From NCBI GenBank assembly GCA_021845595.1, contig JAJZVV010000004.1, positions 124,001 through 188,000 on the forward strand: DNA of 64,000 nt. Reading direction: 5' to 3'. A model generated the notes under the pieces. It saw nothing but the letters and a program-made list of their open reading frames with translations. It had not been told where the DNA came from and ran no database searches. The DNA comes from Pseudomonadota bacterium. Its GTDB lineage: Bacteria; Pseudomonadota; Alphaproteobacteria; Acetobacterales; Acetobacteraceae. The translations under genes and the position numbers were made by a program. Positions 53,803 through 64,000 of the stretch are shown one piece after another (position 1 is the first letter of the stretch; every line of letters begins with the position of its first letter).

Positions 53803-54456
53803 ATGAACCCCACGCTGCTGCTCGACCTCGACGGAACCCTGGTGGATTCCGTCCCCGACCTCGCCGCCGCGGTGAACCGCATGCTGACCACGCGCGCCCT
53901 CGCCCCGCTCACGCTCGGCGCGGTGACGTCGATGGTGGGTGACGGGCTGCCAGCGCTGGTCGAGCGCGCCCTGGCCGCGCGCGGACAGCGTTTCGATCCG
54001 GGCGCGCTCGAGGCCGTCGGCGCCGACTACGCGGCGAACCTCGCCGTCGCCACGCGGCTGTTCCCCGATGTCGTGCCGAGCCTCGCGGCGCTGGCGCAGG
54101 CCGGCTGGCGATTGGCGGTCTGCACCAACAAGCCGCAGGCGGCGGCCCGCTCCCTGCTCGCCGCGCTCGGGCTCGGCGAACGCTTCGCGGCGATCGGCGG
54201 CGGCGACAGCTTCCCCGTCCGCAAGCCGGACCCCGCCCATCTCCTCGCCACGCTCGCCGCAGCCGGCGGCGAACCCGATTGTGCCGTGATGGTCGGCGAC
54301 CACGCCAACGACATCGAAGCCGCGCGACGCGCCGGGATCAAGGTGGTCTTCGCCGCCTGGGGCTATGGACCTGCATCGCTCGGCACCAGCGCCGACGCAG
54401 TGGCGGAGCGGTTCAGCGCGCTACCGGCAATCGTGCGGAGACTGGTGGCGGCGTAG
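53803..54456 (+). CDS. gph: Phosphoglycolate phosphatase (HAD family)
   Basis: This 217-residue HAD hydrolase has the nucleophile motif LLDLDGTLVDSVPDL, motif II in VCTNKPQ, Lys in VRKPDPAH and the metal-binding MVGDHANDIEAAR. Length and cap size fit phosphoglycolate phosphatase, which clears 2-phosphoglycolate from DNA repair or oxygenase side reactions. ATG 53803 has GGAAGAG upstream. Other HAD substrates are possible. Its 3' end overlaps the convergent DUF3108 gene by 44 bases. Confidence 0.85.
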   Translation: MNPTLLLDLDGTLVDSVPDLAAAVNRMLTTRALAPLTLGAVTSMVGDGLPALVERALAARGQRFDPGALEAVGADYAANLAVATRLFPDVVPSLAALAQAGWRLAVCTNKPQAAARSLLAALGLGERFAAIGGGDSFPVRKPDPAHLLATLAAAGGEPDCAVMVGDHANDIEAARRAGIKVVFAAWGYGPASLGTSADAVAERFSALPAIVRRLVAA

Positions 54457-55351
54457 GCGCCCGCGCCTCGCCCCCGGATAGCGCCCGCGCCTCGCGGGTC
54501 GCCTCGTCCGCGGGCGGCGGTCGGTCCGCGCCAAGCGGCGTGACCGTGGTCAGATACATCGACGCGCTGCCGATCCAGGCGGTCTCGAAGCTGAGCCGGA
54601 TCGGCAGGATCGGCGCGCCGGGGAACGGGACCGCGAGCCAAGCGGTGCCGTGGCGATGCCGGTTCGCCTCCTCGGCATCGTCGGCGCGCAGGAACCCGCC
54701 CACTGCGTGGCCCTCGAAATCGCAGCGCTGCGCGGTGCCGGCGTAGGGCGAGCGGCCGGAAACCGGCACCACATCCTTGCCGGCGTCGCGGGCGCTGATC
54801 ACGGCGGATATGTGGCCGTCGAAGGTGCCGATATCGCCGGCGCAGCCCTCGCCCTCGTTGACGCGATGCAGCAGAAGAAGGATGGCGCTGACCGAGTCCA
54901 CCCGATCGACCCGCAGGGATTCCGGCACCGGCAGGCGCAGATCGGTCTCGGGCGGGGCGAGCACGCGCACGTGTGGATGCAGATGCGCCGCGCCCTCCGT
55001 GTAGTCGAGCACGGTTTCGCGCAGCATGCTGCTCCAGTGCCCGACGCTCTCGAAGCGCAGCGGCTGCACCTGGCCCTTGGCGAAACGCCCCTCGACTTCG
55101 GTATCGGTATGGCCGCCCGCGAAAATCGCGTAGAGCCCGGTGGTCGCGAAATGCATTCGCACGCGGTACTGGTCCGGTGCGAGGGTGAGGCGCGCGGTGA
55201 GATCGGCCGTGTGCAGGCCGGCGGCATAGATCGCGTAGGTCAGGTCCAGCTGCGGCGCCATCCCGGCAGCCGCCTCCGCGCCTAGCCCGGGACCGGGCAG
55301 GCAGAGCGGGACCAGAAACGCACCTAGGCCGAGCAGGCAGAGTCTGCGCAT
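54413..55351 (-). CDS. Exported DUF3108 protein
   Basis: This 312-residue protein has a signal peptide (MRRLCLLGLGAFLVPLCLP, cut near LGAEA) and then a DUF3108 beta-rich domain beginning LDLTYAIYAAGLHTADLTARL. The C-terminal 35 residues are Pro/Ala/Arg-rich and overlap gph in antisense. DUF3108 proteins are periplasmic or envelope proteins of unknown role in proteobacteria. It ends 72 bases before the start of the upstream Pcm-like gene's stop on the same strand. Confidence 0.75.
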   Translation of the reverse strand: MRRLCLLGLGAFLVPLCLPGPGLGAEAAAGMAPQLDLTYAIYAAGLHTADLTARLTLAPDQYRVRMHFATTGLYAIFAGGHTDTEVEGRFAKGQVQPLRFESVGHWSSMLRETVLDYTEGAAHLHPHVRVLAPPETDLRLPVPESLRVDRVDSVSAILLLLHRVNEGEGCAGDIGTFDGHISAVISARDAGKDVVPVSGRSPYAGTAQRCDFEGHAVGGFLRADDAEEANRHRHGTAWLAVPFPGAPILPIRLSFETAWIGSASMYLTTVTPLGADRPPPADEATREARALSGGEARAPTPPPVSARLPVAR

Positions 55352-55423
55352 GGCCCATTACTGCCGCAGCCGCGCCCGCTTGCAAACCCGGATCGGGTCC
55401 AAGGACCCCACGCGGCGTCCGGC

Positions 55424-56221
55424 TCAGGCAGCCGGTGGCGGATCGTAGGACAGGCTCCACTCCGGCGAGAACAGCCAAAGCCGGGGCGTTTCGGGCGTCG
55501 CGTCCAGGCGGAGGCTACGGATATGGGCGAGTCCGCCGCGGCCGAAGGCGCGGCGGAGCGGGTTGGCAGCGCCGCCCGCGGCGGCAAGCCGGCCGGCAGC
55601 ACGCGTGGAGGGCGTGCTCGCGATGCAATGGGCGGCATAGCCGCGCGGCCGGCGCTCCACCGCCAGCACCGCCACGGCGCGGGGGCTGACGGCGGCCGCC
55701 GCCCCATCCGGCGGCGGACCGAAGGGAAACACGAGCCGTCCGCCGACGACGAGAAAGCTGAGCCACGCCGTCGCCGGATGCGTGACCACGACGCTGACGA
55801 ACACCCGTTCGACCGGCTCCTGCGGCCAGTCCGCGCCGTCGGTGCAGAGGACGGTGACATTGGCCCACGGCACGAGCCGCGCGCGGGCCGCCTCGGCGCG
55901 GGCGGGGTCGATCTCGATCGCGGTGACCCGCCCCGTAACGCCCACCATTTCGGCCAGAATCGCGGTGACATAGCCGGAGCCGGCGCCGATATGGACGATG
56001 TGCTCGCCGGGCTGGGCGCCCAGCGCGTGCACCATGGTGGCCCGCGCCGCAGCGGCGGCATCGCCGTCGGCAGCGTCGGGCTCCGCCATCTCGATGCCGA
56101 ACGCCGCCCGCGGCACGGTGAGGAGCGCGCGCTCGAGCGCCGCGTCGGCAAGTCCCGCCAGGGCGAGAACGCGCCGGGCCTCCGCCGCGTGCCGCAAGCC
56201 CGTCTCCGCCGATTGCGCCAT
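55424..56221 (-). CDS. Protein-L-isoaspartate O-methyltransferase-like protein
   Basis: This 265-residue SAM-dependent methyltransferase has motif I HIGAGSGYVTAILAEM and acidic loop ATAIEIDPARAEAAR (in segments), the arrangement of the Pcm family. The N-terminal part ALLTVPRAAFGIEM corresponds to the 'V.R..Fv' segment of Pcm. The C-terminal 80 residues exceed E. coli Pcm and are divergent, as in alphaproteobacterial Pcm-like proteins. True isoaspartate repair is not proven. It is transcribed ahead of the DUF3108 gene. Confidence 0.75.
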   Translation of the reverse strand: MAQSAETGLRHAAEARRVLALAGLADAALERALLTVPRAAFGIEMAEPDAADGDAAAAARATMVHALGAQPGEHIVHIGAGSGYVTAILAEMVGVTGRVTAIEIDPARAEAARARLVPWANVTVLCTDGADWPQEPVERVFVSVVVTHPATAWLSFLVVGGRLVFPFGPPPDGAAAAVSPRAVAVLAVERRPRGYAAHCIASTPSTRAAGRLAAAGGAANPLRRAFGRGGLAHIRSLRLDATPETPRLWLFSPEWSLSYDPPPAA

Positions 56222-56329
56222 ATCGCCCTCCTACCCGAGACGCGAGTATAGCGAGGTCTTGCCGGACCGCACGCGAGACCGGAGGATGGGCGGCCTGGAA
56301 ACCAGGCCTGCAGACAGGGGAGGTGACTC

Positions 56330-57088
56330 GTGGGGCTGTTCGATCTTTCCGGCCGAGTCGGCATCGTCACCGGCGGCAATGGCGGCATCGGCCTCGGCAT
56401 TGCCCGTGGTCTGGCGGAGGCCGGCGCGCGCGTCGTCCTGGTGGCGCGTGACAGCATCAAGGGCACGGCGGCCGTCGCCTCGCTCGGTGCCGGCGAGCAT
56501 CTGTTCCTCGCCGCCGACGTCACCAGCCTGGAAGCCTGCCGCCGCGTCGCCGCCGAGACGGTGGAACGGTTCGGCCGGCTGGACATCTTGGTGAACAATG
56601 CCGGCATCGCCATCCGCAAGGCGCCGCAGGATTATGCCGAGGCGGAATGGCGGTCGGTGCTGGATACCAACCTGACCAGCGCCTTCTTCTGTGCCCAGGC
56701 CTGCCATCCGGCGATGAAGCAGAGCGGCGGCGGCAAGATCATCAATATCGGCTCGATGATGTCGCTGTTCGGCGCGCCGTACGCGGTGCCCTACGCGGCC
56801 TCCAAGGGCGGGCTGGTGCAAATGACGAAGGCGCTGGCCACCGCCTGGGCCGGGGACAATATCCAGGTCAACGCCATCCTGCCCGGCTGGATCGACACCG
56901 CGCTGACCGCCACCGCCCGCGCCCAGGTGCCCGGGCTCTCCGACCAGGTGGTGGCCCGCACGCCGGCGGGGCGCTGGGGCGAGCCCGAGGATCTCGCCGG
57001 GGCAGCGGTGTTCCTGGCCAGCGCCGCCTCCGGCTTCGTGACCGGCACGGCGCTGCCGGTCGACGGCGGCTATTCGGCCCGCGCGTGA
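56330..57088 (+). CDS. Short-chain dehydrogenase/reductase
   Basis: This 252-residue classical SDR has the cofactor motif VTGGNGGIGLGIARGL, NNAG, the catalytic Ser in IGSMMSLFG, and YAASK (Tyr/Lys). The residues after the first strand (VARDS) lean to NAD(P) use without deciding it. It resembles 2-deoxy-D-gluconate 3-dehydrogenase/KduD-like enzymes. The start is GTG 56330 with GGGGAGG upstream. It is followed after seven bases by the Rieske protein gene. Confidence 0.85.
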   Translation: MGLFDLSGRVGIVTGGNGGIGLGIARGLAEAGARVVLVARDSIKGTAAVASLGAGEHLFLAADVTSLEACRRVAAETVERFGRLDILVNNAGIAIRKAPQDYAEAEWRSVLDTNLTSAFFCAQACHPAMKQSGGGKIINIGSMMSLFGAPYAVPYAASKGGLVQMTKALATAWAGDNIQVNAILPGWIDTALTATARAQVPGLSDQVVARTPAGRWGEPEDLAGAAVFLASAASGFVTGTALPVDGGYSARA

Positions 57089-57095
57089 AGGGGCC

Positions 57096-57455
57096 GTGCC
57101 CGCACCGGACCCGCCGCTGCGCGAACTCTGCCGGATCGAGGAGATCCCGGACGGCGCCTCGCGCGGCTTCGCTCCGGCGCCGGGCGGCTTCGTCGGTCTG
57201 TTCGCCATCCGCCGGGGCGAGGATGTCGTCGTCTATGTCAACGCCTGCCCCCACCTCGGCGTGCCGCTCGACTGGATGCCGGACCGCTTCCTCAGCGCCG
57301 ACGGCAGCCACATCGTCTGTTCGACCCACGGCGCCACCTTCGCCATCGCCGACGGGCTGTGCCTGAGCGGACCCTGCCGTGGCCGGTCGCTGGAAGCGGT
57401 ACCGGCCCGGCTGGATGGTGGCCGGATCCTCGTGGCGGCAGACGCGGGGCTGTAG
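57096..57455 (+). CDS. Rieske-type [2Fe-2S] protein
   Basis: This 119-residue single-domain ferredoxin has the cluster ligands in ACPHLGVPLDW (Cys51, His53) and VCSTHGATF (Cys74, His77), with the second hairpin GPCRGRSLEAVPARLD. It is of the small NirD/ferredoxin-like type with no membrane anchor. The start is GTG at 57096. It is likely cotranscribed with the SDR; an electron-transfer role for a nearby oxygenase is possible but no oxygenase is adjacent. Confidence 0.85.
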   Translation: MPAPDPPLRELCRIEEIPDGASRGFAPAPGGFVGLFAIRRGEDVVVYVNACPHLGVPLDWMPDRFLSADGSHIVCSTHGATFAIADGLCLSGPCRGRSLEAVPARLDGGRILVAADAGL

Positions 57456-57468
57456 CGGAGCGGCCCGG

Positions 57469-58038
57469 TCAGGGCAGCATACGCCGCAGGACGCCGTCGC
57501 GGCGCACGTAATGGTGCCAGAGCGCCGCCGCGGCGTGCAGCCCGGCGACGATCAGGATGATCGTGGCGATCGTGTCGTGGATCGAGATCAGCCCGTCCTC
57601 CAGCGCCTTGTCGCGTGCGAAGGGCGACGGGATGGCGAATAGCCAGAAGAAAGCGAGCGGATCCTTGCTGAACCAGCGGCCGAAAACGCCAAGCCCCGCC
57701 TGCGCGCCCAGCAGCGCGTAGAGCCCCCAATGCACCGCCTTCGCCGCCATCTGCAGCAGCCCGGCATCAGCCGGCGGCAGGCGTCGGCCCGGACCGGCGC
57801 GCCACACCACGCGCAGCGTCAGAGTGGCGACGAGGACGAGGCCGAACGAGACGTGCAGCGCCTGCATCGCGTGCCGCGCCGCCGAGCCCTTCGGCGCCAG
57901 GTCCCAGACCTGCGCCAGCAGCCAGAGCGTGACGACGAGCAGCACCGTCAGCCAGTGCAACGCGATCGTCACCCGGTCATAGCGCGGGTCCGGCGTGATG
58001 GGGCTCGTTTCCTGTAGTGCGGCGGGAACCCGGTCCAT
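57469..58038 (-). CDS. Cytochrome b561-family membrane protein
   Basis: This 189-residue inner-membrane dihaem cytochrome has four hydrophobic segments. Candidate haem-binding His residues are in VTIALHWLTVLL, ALHVSFGLVL, AVHWGLYALL and LHAAAALWHHY. Such proteins pass electrons between quinol and periplasmic or superoxide acceptors. ATG 58038 gives the normal N-terminus; a longer frame upstream overlaps mbfA. It lies 10 bases after the mbfA stop and may share its transcript. Confidence 0.85.
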   Translation of the reverse strand: MDRVPAALQETSPITPDPRYDRVTIALHWLTVLLVVTLWLLAQVWDLAPKGSAARHAMQALHVSFGLVLVATLTLRVVWRAGPGRRLPPADAGLLQMAAKAVHWGLYALLGAQAGLGVFGRWFSKDPLAFFWLFAIPSPFARDKALEDGLISIHDTIATIILIVAGLHAAAALWHHYVRRDGVLRRMLP

Positions 58039-58048
58039 GCGCTGCCCT

Positions 58049-59005
58049 TCAACTGTTGCCGATGAGGATGCCGGTGGCAAAGACCAGCGCGCCGCCAAAC
58101 ATCACCTGGAAAGCAGCGGCGACGGGAGGTGTATCCATGTAGCGCCAGCGAATCCAGCTTATCGCCGCCAATTCCGCTACCACCACCGCGATCGCGACCG
58201 TCGTCGCCGTCCAGAAATTGGGAATGAGATAGGGTAGTGAATGGCCGAGGCCCCCGAGCGTCGTCATCAGGCCGGTGATCAGCCCGCGCAGCAGCGGCGC
58301 GCCCCGCCCGGTGAGGCTGCCATTGTCGGAGAGCGCCTCGGCGAAACCCATCGAGATGCCGGCGCCGAGTGAGGCGGCGAGCCCGACCAGCAGCGCATCG
58401 AGGGACCGCCCGGTGGCGAAGGCCGCGGCGAACAGGGGTGCGAGGGTCGAGACCGAACCATCCATCAGGCCCGCAAGCCCGGGCTGGACCACGCGCAGCA
58501 GGAACAGCCGCCGGGCGGCCTCGTCCTCCTCGGCCCGCACCGTCTCGGGCACGTTCTTTTCCATCAGTTCGTCGGCGACGTGCTCGTGGACGAGTTCGGC
58601 CTCCGCCAGGTCGCCGAGCAGCTTGCGGATCGAGGCATCCGTACTGCGCTCGGCCGCCTGGCGGTAGAAGCGCAGCGTCTCCGCCTCCATCAGCTGCGCC
58701 TGCCGCCGCACCGCTTCGAGCCGCAGCTCCTTCATCTGCCATACCGGGCTGCGCTGAACGAACCCGCGCACATCCTGCCGGCGGATCAGCGGAATATGCT
58801 CGCCGAACTTCTGCTGATAGAGCTCGATCAGGCGCCGCCGGTGTTCGTTCTCCTCCCGCGCCATGTCGGCGAACAGATTGGCGCTGCCGGGATACTCGGC
58901 CCGCAGCGCCTCGGCGTAGTCGGCATAGATGCGGCTGTCCTCCTCCTCGTTGCTGATGGCAAGAGCGAGGACGTCGCGTTCGGTCAGGTCGGAGAAATCG
59001 CGCAT
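58049..59005 (-). CDS. mbfA: Membrane-bound ferritin MbfA (erythrin-VIT1 fusion)
   Basis: This 318-residue protein has an N-terminal rubrerythrin/ferritin-like di-iron domain (about 1-150), with Glu residues and ExxH pairs in [24 protein letters not shown] and [11 protein letters not shown]. It is followed by a VIT1/CCC1-like membrane domain (about 165-318) with [20 protein letters not shown]. This is the MbfA architecture, an iron exporter and peroxide-protection protein regulated by Irr in rhizobia. Length and motif order are intact. I see no obvious Irr (ICE) box upstream. Confidence 0.9.
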   Translation of the reverse strand: MRDFSDLTERDVLALAISNEEEDSRIYADYAEALRAEYPGSANLFADMAREENEHRRRLIELYQQKFGEHIPLIRRQDVRGFVQRSPVWQMKELRLEAVRRQAQLMEAETLRFYRQAAERSTDASIRKLLGDLAEAELVHEHVADELMEKNVPETVRAEEDEAARRLFLLRVVQPGLAGLMDGSVSTLAPLFAAAFATGRSLDALLVGLAASLGAGISMGFAEALSDNGSLTGRGAPLLRGLITGLMTTLGGLGHSLPYLIPNFWTATTVAIAVVVAELAAISWIRWRYMDTPPVAAAFQVMFGGALVFATGILIGNS

Positions 59006-59093
59006 GGGGCGAAAATGGCCTGCCGCGGCGAAGCCGGCAAGTCACGGGCTAGTCCGGGAGAACGCGAGCCCGCCCCGGGGGCGGCCAGCGCGC

Positions 59094-61382
<2,289 letters not shown>

Positions 61383-61501
61383 GGACGTTCCTCCCCGGAA
61401 ATCGCAAGCCGAGCGATATTGGTCCCTGGCGCCGGCCAAGGGAAGCGCCGCGCCCGGAGATATCTCGCGCCGTGGTGGCGGGGCGGCTACATCTCGGGTC
61501 G

Positions 61502-64000
61502 ATGACGCCCGCGCAAGATCGCCCCGAACCTCCAGCCGACGCGAGCCCGGTGATGCGCCAGTGGTTCGCCAGCAAGGCGGCGCACCCGGAGGCGCTGCTG
61601 TTCTTTCGCATGGGCGATTTCTTCGAACTCTTCTTCGCCGATGCCGAGGCCGCCGCCGCCGCGCTCGACATCCAGCTCACCAGCCGCGGCGAGCACGCCG
61701 GCGCGCCGATCCCGATGTGCGGCGTGCCGGTCGCCACTGCCGAGCTCTACCTCGCCCGCCTCATCCGGCGCGGCTTTCGTGTCGCCATCGTCGAGCAGAT
61801 GGAGACGCCGGAGGCGGCCCGCGCGCGGGGGACGAAGACACCGATCCGGCGCGAGGTGGTGCGGCTGATCACGCCGGGAACGCTCGTCGAGGACACGCTC
61901 CTCGATGCCGCCCGGCCCAACCGGCTGCTGGCGCTGGCCGCCGGGGGCGAAACGCTCGGCGCCGCGTGGCTCGACATTTCGACCGGCACGTTCGAGACCG
62001 AGACGCTGACCGAAACCGTCCTGCCCGCACTGCTGGCCCGCCTCGATCCGGCCGAGATCCTGGCCGACGCCGACGGGCCGGCCCTGGCGGAGTGGGCGGA
62101 GCGGCGGGCGCCGACGCCGCCGGCGCCGGCGCTGGGCGCCGCCCGGCTGCGCCTGGCCGAAGCGTTCGCGGTCGCCAGCATCGATGTCTTCGGCAGTTTC
62201 AGCGACGCCGAAGCCGTCGCCGCCGCCCGCGCGCTCGACTATGTCCGCGCCACCCAGGCCGGCGCCCTGCCGCTGCTCGCTCCGCCGCGCCCACACGGGC
62301 TCGCCGGCACGCTCGCGATCGACGCGGCGACGCGGACCAGCCTGGAAATCACCCGTGCCCGCGACGGCGAGCCGCGGCATTGTCTGCTGGGCGTGGTCCA
62401 GCACACGCTGAGCGCGCCGGGCGCGCGGCTGCTCGCGGCGTGGCTCGACGGGCCACTGACCGACGCCGACGCCATCGCCGCCCGTCAGGATGCGTGGACC
62501 TGGCTGATCGACCATCCGGCCGCGCTCGCCGCCCTGCGCGCGGCGCTGCGTGGCGTGCCCGACATGGCTCGGGCACTGGCGCGCCTCGCTCTCGGCCGGT
62601 TTCTGCCGCGCGACCTGGCGGCGTTGCGGGACGGGCTCGGCGCCGCCCGCGCCGCGGCACGCGCGCTGGCCGAGACGGACATTCCCCTGCTCGCGACGGC
62701 GCGGCAGACGCTCGACGTGGCCGAAACGCTGCGCGCCGCGCTGGCCGCTGCGCTCGCCCCGCGCCTGCCGGCCCGTCTCGACGAAGGCGGCGTGATCGGC
62801 CCCGGGTTCGACGCCGAACTGGACGCGGAACGGCATCTGCGCGACGAGGCGCGGCAGATCATCGCCGGGCTGCAACTGGACTATGCCCAGCGCTATGGCG
62901 TCGCCAGCCTCAAGCTCCGCCATCATGCCCAGCTCGGCTATGTCATCGAGGTTCCGGCCGCTGCCGTCGAACGGCTGCGTGAGCACCGGGAGCTGGTCCT
63001 GCGCCAGAGCCTCGCCGCTGGGGCGCGGTTCGGTTCGGCCGAGCTGGCGGCGCTCGGCGAGCGTATCGCCGCCGCCGAGGCGCGGGCGGCGGCGCGCGAA
63101 CGCATGGTGATCGAGCATCTGCGTGGCGGAGCCCTGGAGGCGGCGACGGGCCTGACCGCCGCGGCGGCGGCGCTGGCGACGCTCGACGTGCTGCAATCAG
63201 CCGCCCGGCTCGCCGAAGGCGGCGCCTGGTGCCGTCCGCGCGTGAACGATGCGCTCGCCTTTCGCATCGAGGCCGGCCGCCATCCCGTCGTCGAAGCCGC
63301 GCTCGCCGGTCGTGCCGCGTTCGTGCCGAACGATTGCGACCTCGCGCCGGAGCGGCGGGTGCTGCTGCTCACCGGGCCCAACATGGCCGGAAAATCCACC
63401 TTCCTGCGCCAGAACGCGCTGATCGTCGTGCTTGCCCAGGCAGGGCTGCCGGTGCCCGCGCGGTCGGCCGAGATCGGGGTCGTCGACCGGCTGTTCAGCC
63501 GCGTCGGCGCCGCCGACGATCTCGCCCGCGGCCGCAGCACCTTCATGGTCGAAATGACCGAGACCGCGGCGATCCTGCACCAGGCGGGGCCACGCTCGCT
63601 GGTGGTCGTCGACGAGATCGGCCGCGGCACCGCGACGCTGGACGGGCTGGCCATCGCCTGGGCGGTGCTGGAGGCGCTGCACTCCACGGTGCGCGCGCGC
63701 ACGCTGTTCGCCACCCATTTCCACGAACTCGCGCGCCTGCAGGGGGAACTGCCGATGCTCGCACCCCACACGATGCGGGTCCGCGAATGGAAGGGCGAGG
63801 TCGTGTTCCTGCACGAGGTCGCGGCCGGCGCGGGCGGGCGCAGCTGGGGCGTGCATGTCGCCCGGCTCGCCGGCGTGCCGGCCCCGGTGGTGCGGCGCGC
63901 CACGGCGCTGCTGGCGCGGCTCGAAGAGCGCGGCGCCGCGCTGACCGAGGCGGCGGAGCTCCCGCTCTTCGCCCGCGCCGTCCCAGCCGCCGTCGCGCCC
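61502..64000 (+). CDS. mutS: DNA mismatch repair protein MutS, partial at right edge
   Basis: The frame is open from ATG 61502 to the window's end; 833 residues are visible and the C-terminus is cut off. The mismatch-binding Phe-x-Glu is in FFRMGDFFELFF (domain I), the Walker A is LLTGPNMAGKSTFLRQ, the middle loop is GRSTFMVEMTETAAIL, Walker B is VVVDEIGRGT and the switch His is in LFATHFHEL. MutS recognises mispairs and small loops and recruits MutL. In relatives glnD and murJ often follow, but this lies outside the window. Confidence 0.97.
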   Translation, partial: MTPAQDRPEPPADASPVMRQWFASKAAHPEALLFFRMGDFFELFFADAEAAAAALDIQLTSRGEHAGAPIPMCGVPVATAELYLARLIRRGFRVAIVEQMETPEAARARGTKTPIRREVVRLITPGTLVEDTLLDAARPNRLLALAAGGETLGAAWLDISTGTFETETLTETVLPALLARLDPAEILADADGPALAEWAERRAPTPPAPALGAARLRLAEAFAVASIDVFGSFSDAEAVAAARALDYVRATQAGALPLLAPPRPHGLAGTLAIDAATRTSLEITRARDGEPRHCLLGVVQHTLSAPGARLLAAWLDGPLTDADAIAARQDAWTWLIDHPAALAALRAALRGVPDMARALARLALGRFLPRDLAALRDGLGAARAAARALAETDIPLLATARQTLDVAETLRAALAAALAPRLPARLDEGGVIGPGFDAELDAERHLRDEARQIIAGLQLDYAQRYGVASLKLRHHAQLGYVIEVPAAAVERLREHRELVLRQSLAAGARFGSAELAALGERIAAAEARAAARERMVIEHLRGGALEAATGLTAAAAALATLDVLQSAARLAEGGAWCRPRVNDALAFRIEAGRHPVVEAALAGRAAFVPNDCDLAPERRVLLLTGPNMAGKSTFLRQNALIVVLAQAGLPVPARSAEIGVVDRLFSRVGAADDLARGRSTFMVEMTETAAILHQAGPRSLVVVDEIGRGTATLDGLAIAWAVLEALHSTVRARTLFATHFHELARLQGELPMLAPHTMRVREWKGEVVFLHEVAAGAGGRSWGVHVARLAGVPAPVVRRATALLARLEERGAALTEAAELPLFARAVPAAVAP

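Overview
The window is a high-GC, gene-dense, unbroken stretch of chromosome from an alphaproteobacterium. I infer the Rhodospirillales, most likely the Acetobacteraceae or a close relative. The evidence is CtrA with Asp51, LpxI in place of LpxH, an MbfA-type ferritin/VIT1 fusion, the rpmH-rnpA-yidD-yidC-engB order, the run from rpsB to lpxI, and maeB divergent from mutS. GTG and TTG starts and 1-4 base stop/start overlaps are frequent. I see no rRNA, tRNA, insertion sequence, prophage or CRISPR array. The genus is not proven by the sequence.

Layout. 1-5.5 kb (minus): an edge-truncated oxygenase-like gene, hemN with a perfect FNR-type box upstream, then an FAD/disulfide reductase, a patatin and an orphan sensor kinase. 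5.6-11.7 kb (plus): rpmH-rnpA-yidD-yidC-engB behind a strong sigma70-like promoter, running on into a 2H-phosphoesterase-like protein, a YbaK deacylase, an exported PRC-barrel protein and an MFS transporter. 11.7-17.1 kb: a small exported protein, a UbiH-family hydroxylase, glnK-amtB behind a sigma54-type promoter, a thioesterase, a four-repeat membrane protein and a small lipoprotein. 17.2-32.7 kb (plus): a ureohydrolase, then the core block rpsB-tsf / pyrH-frr-uppS-cdsA-dxr-rseP-bamA-skp-lpxD-fabZ-lpxA-lpxI, then gloA. The block joins translation, undecaprenyl and phospholipid precursors, isoprenoids, outer-membrane assembly and lipid A.

32.7-39.8 kb is the regulatory centre. ctrA and fliI are divergent. 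Next to them is a two-gene unit on the minus strand: a REC-PAS-GGDEF-EAL protein transcribed ahead of an RpfC-like hybrid kinase with a multi-helix membrane input domain, HisKA, HATPase, a degenerate receiver, a true receiver and Hpt. This looks like a diffusible-signal-factor-type sensor wired to a GGDEF/EAL output instead of the usual HD-GYP protein RpfG. It is my main candidate for an undescribed variant system.

40-50.5 kb is accessory metabolism: a thioesterase, a PLP decarboxylase, a haloacetate-dehalogenase-family hydrolase, tandem class I aminotransferases, two surface-glycan glycosyltransferase-like genes, an acyl-CoA dehydrogenase and an enolase-superfamily enzyme. 50.5-64 kb holds glmU-glmS (UDP-GlcNAc supply), gph, a DUF3108 protein, a Pcm-like methyltransferase, an SDR, a Rieske protein, a cytochrome b561, mbfA, maeB and the start of mutS, which runs off the right edge.
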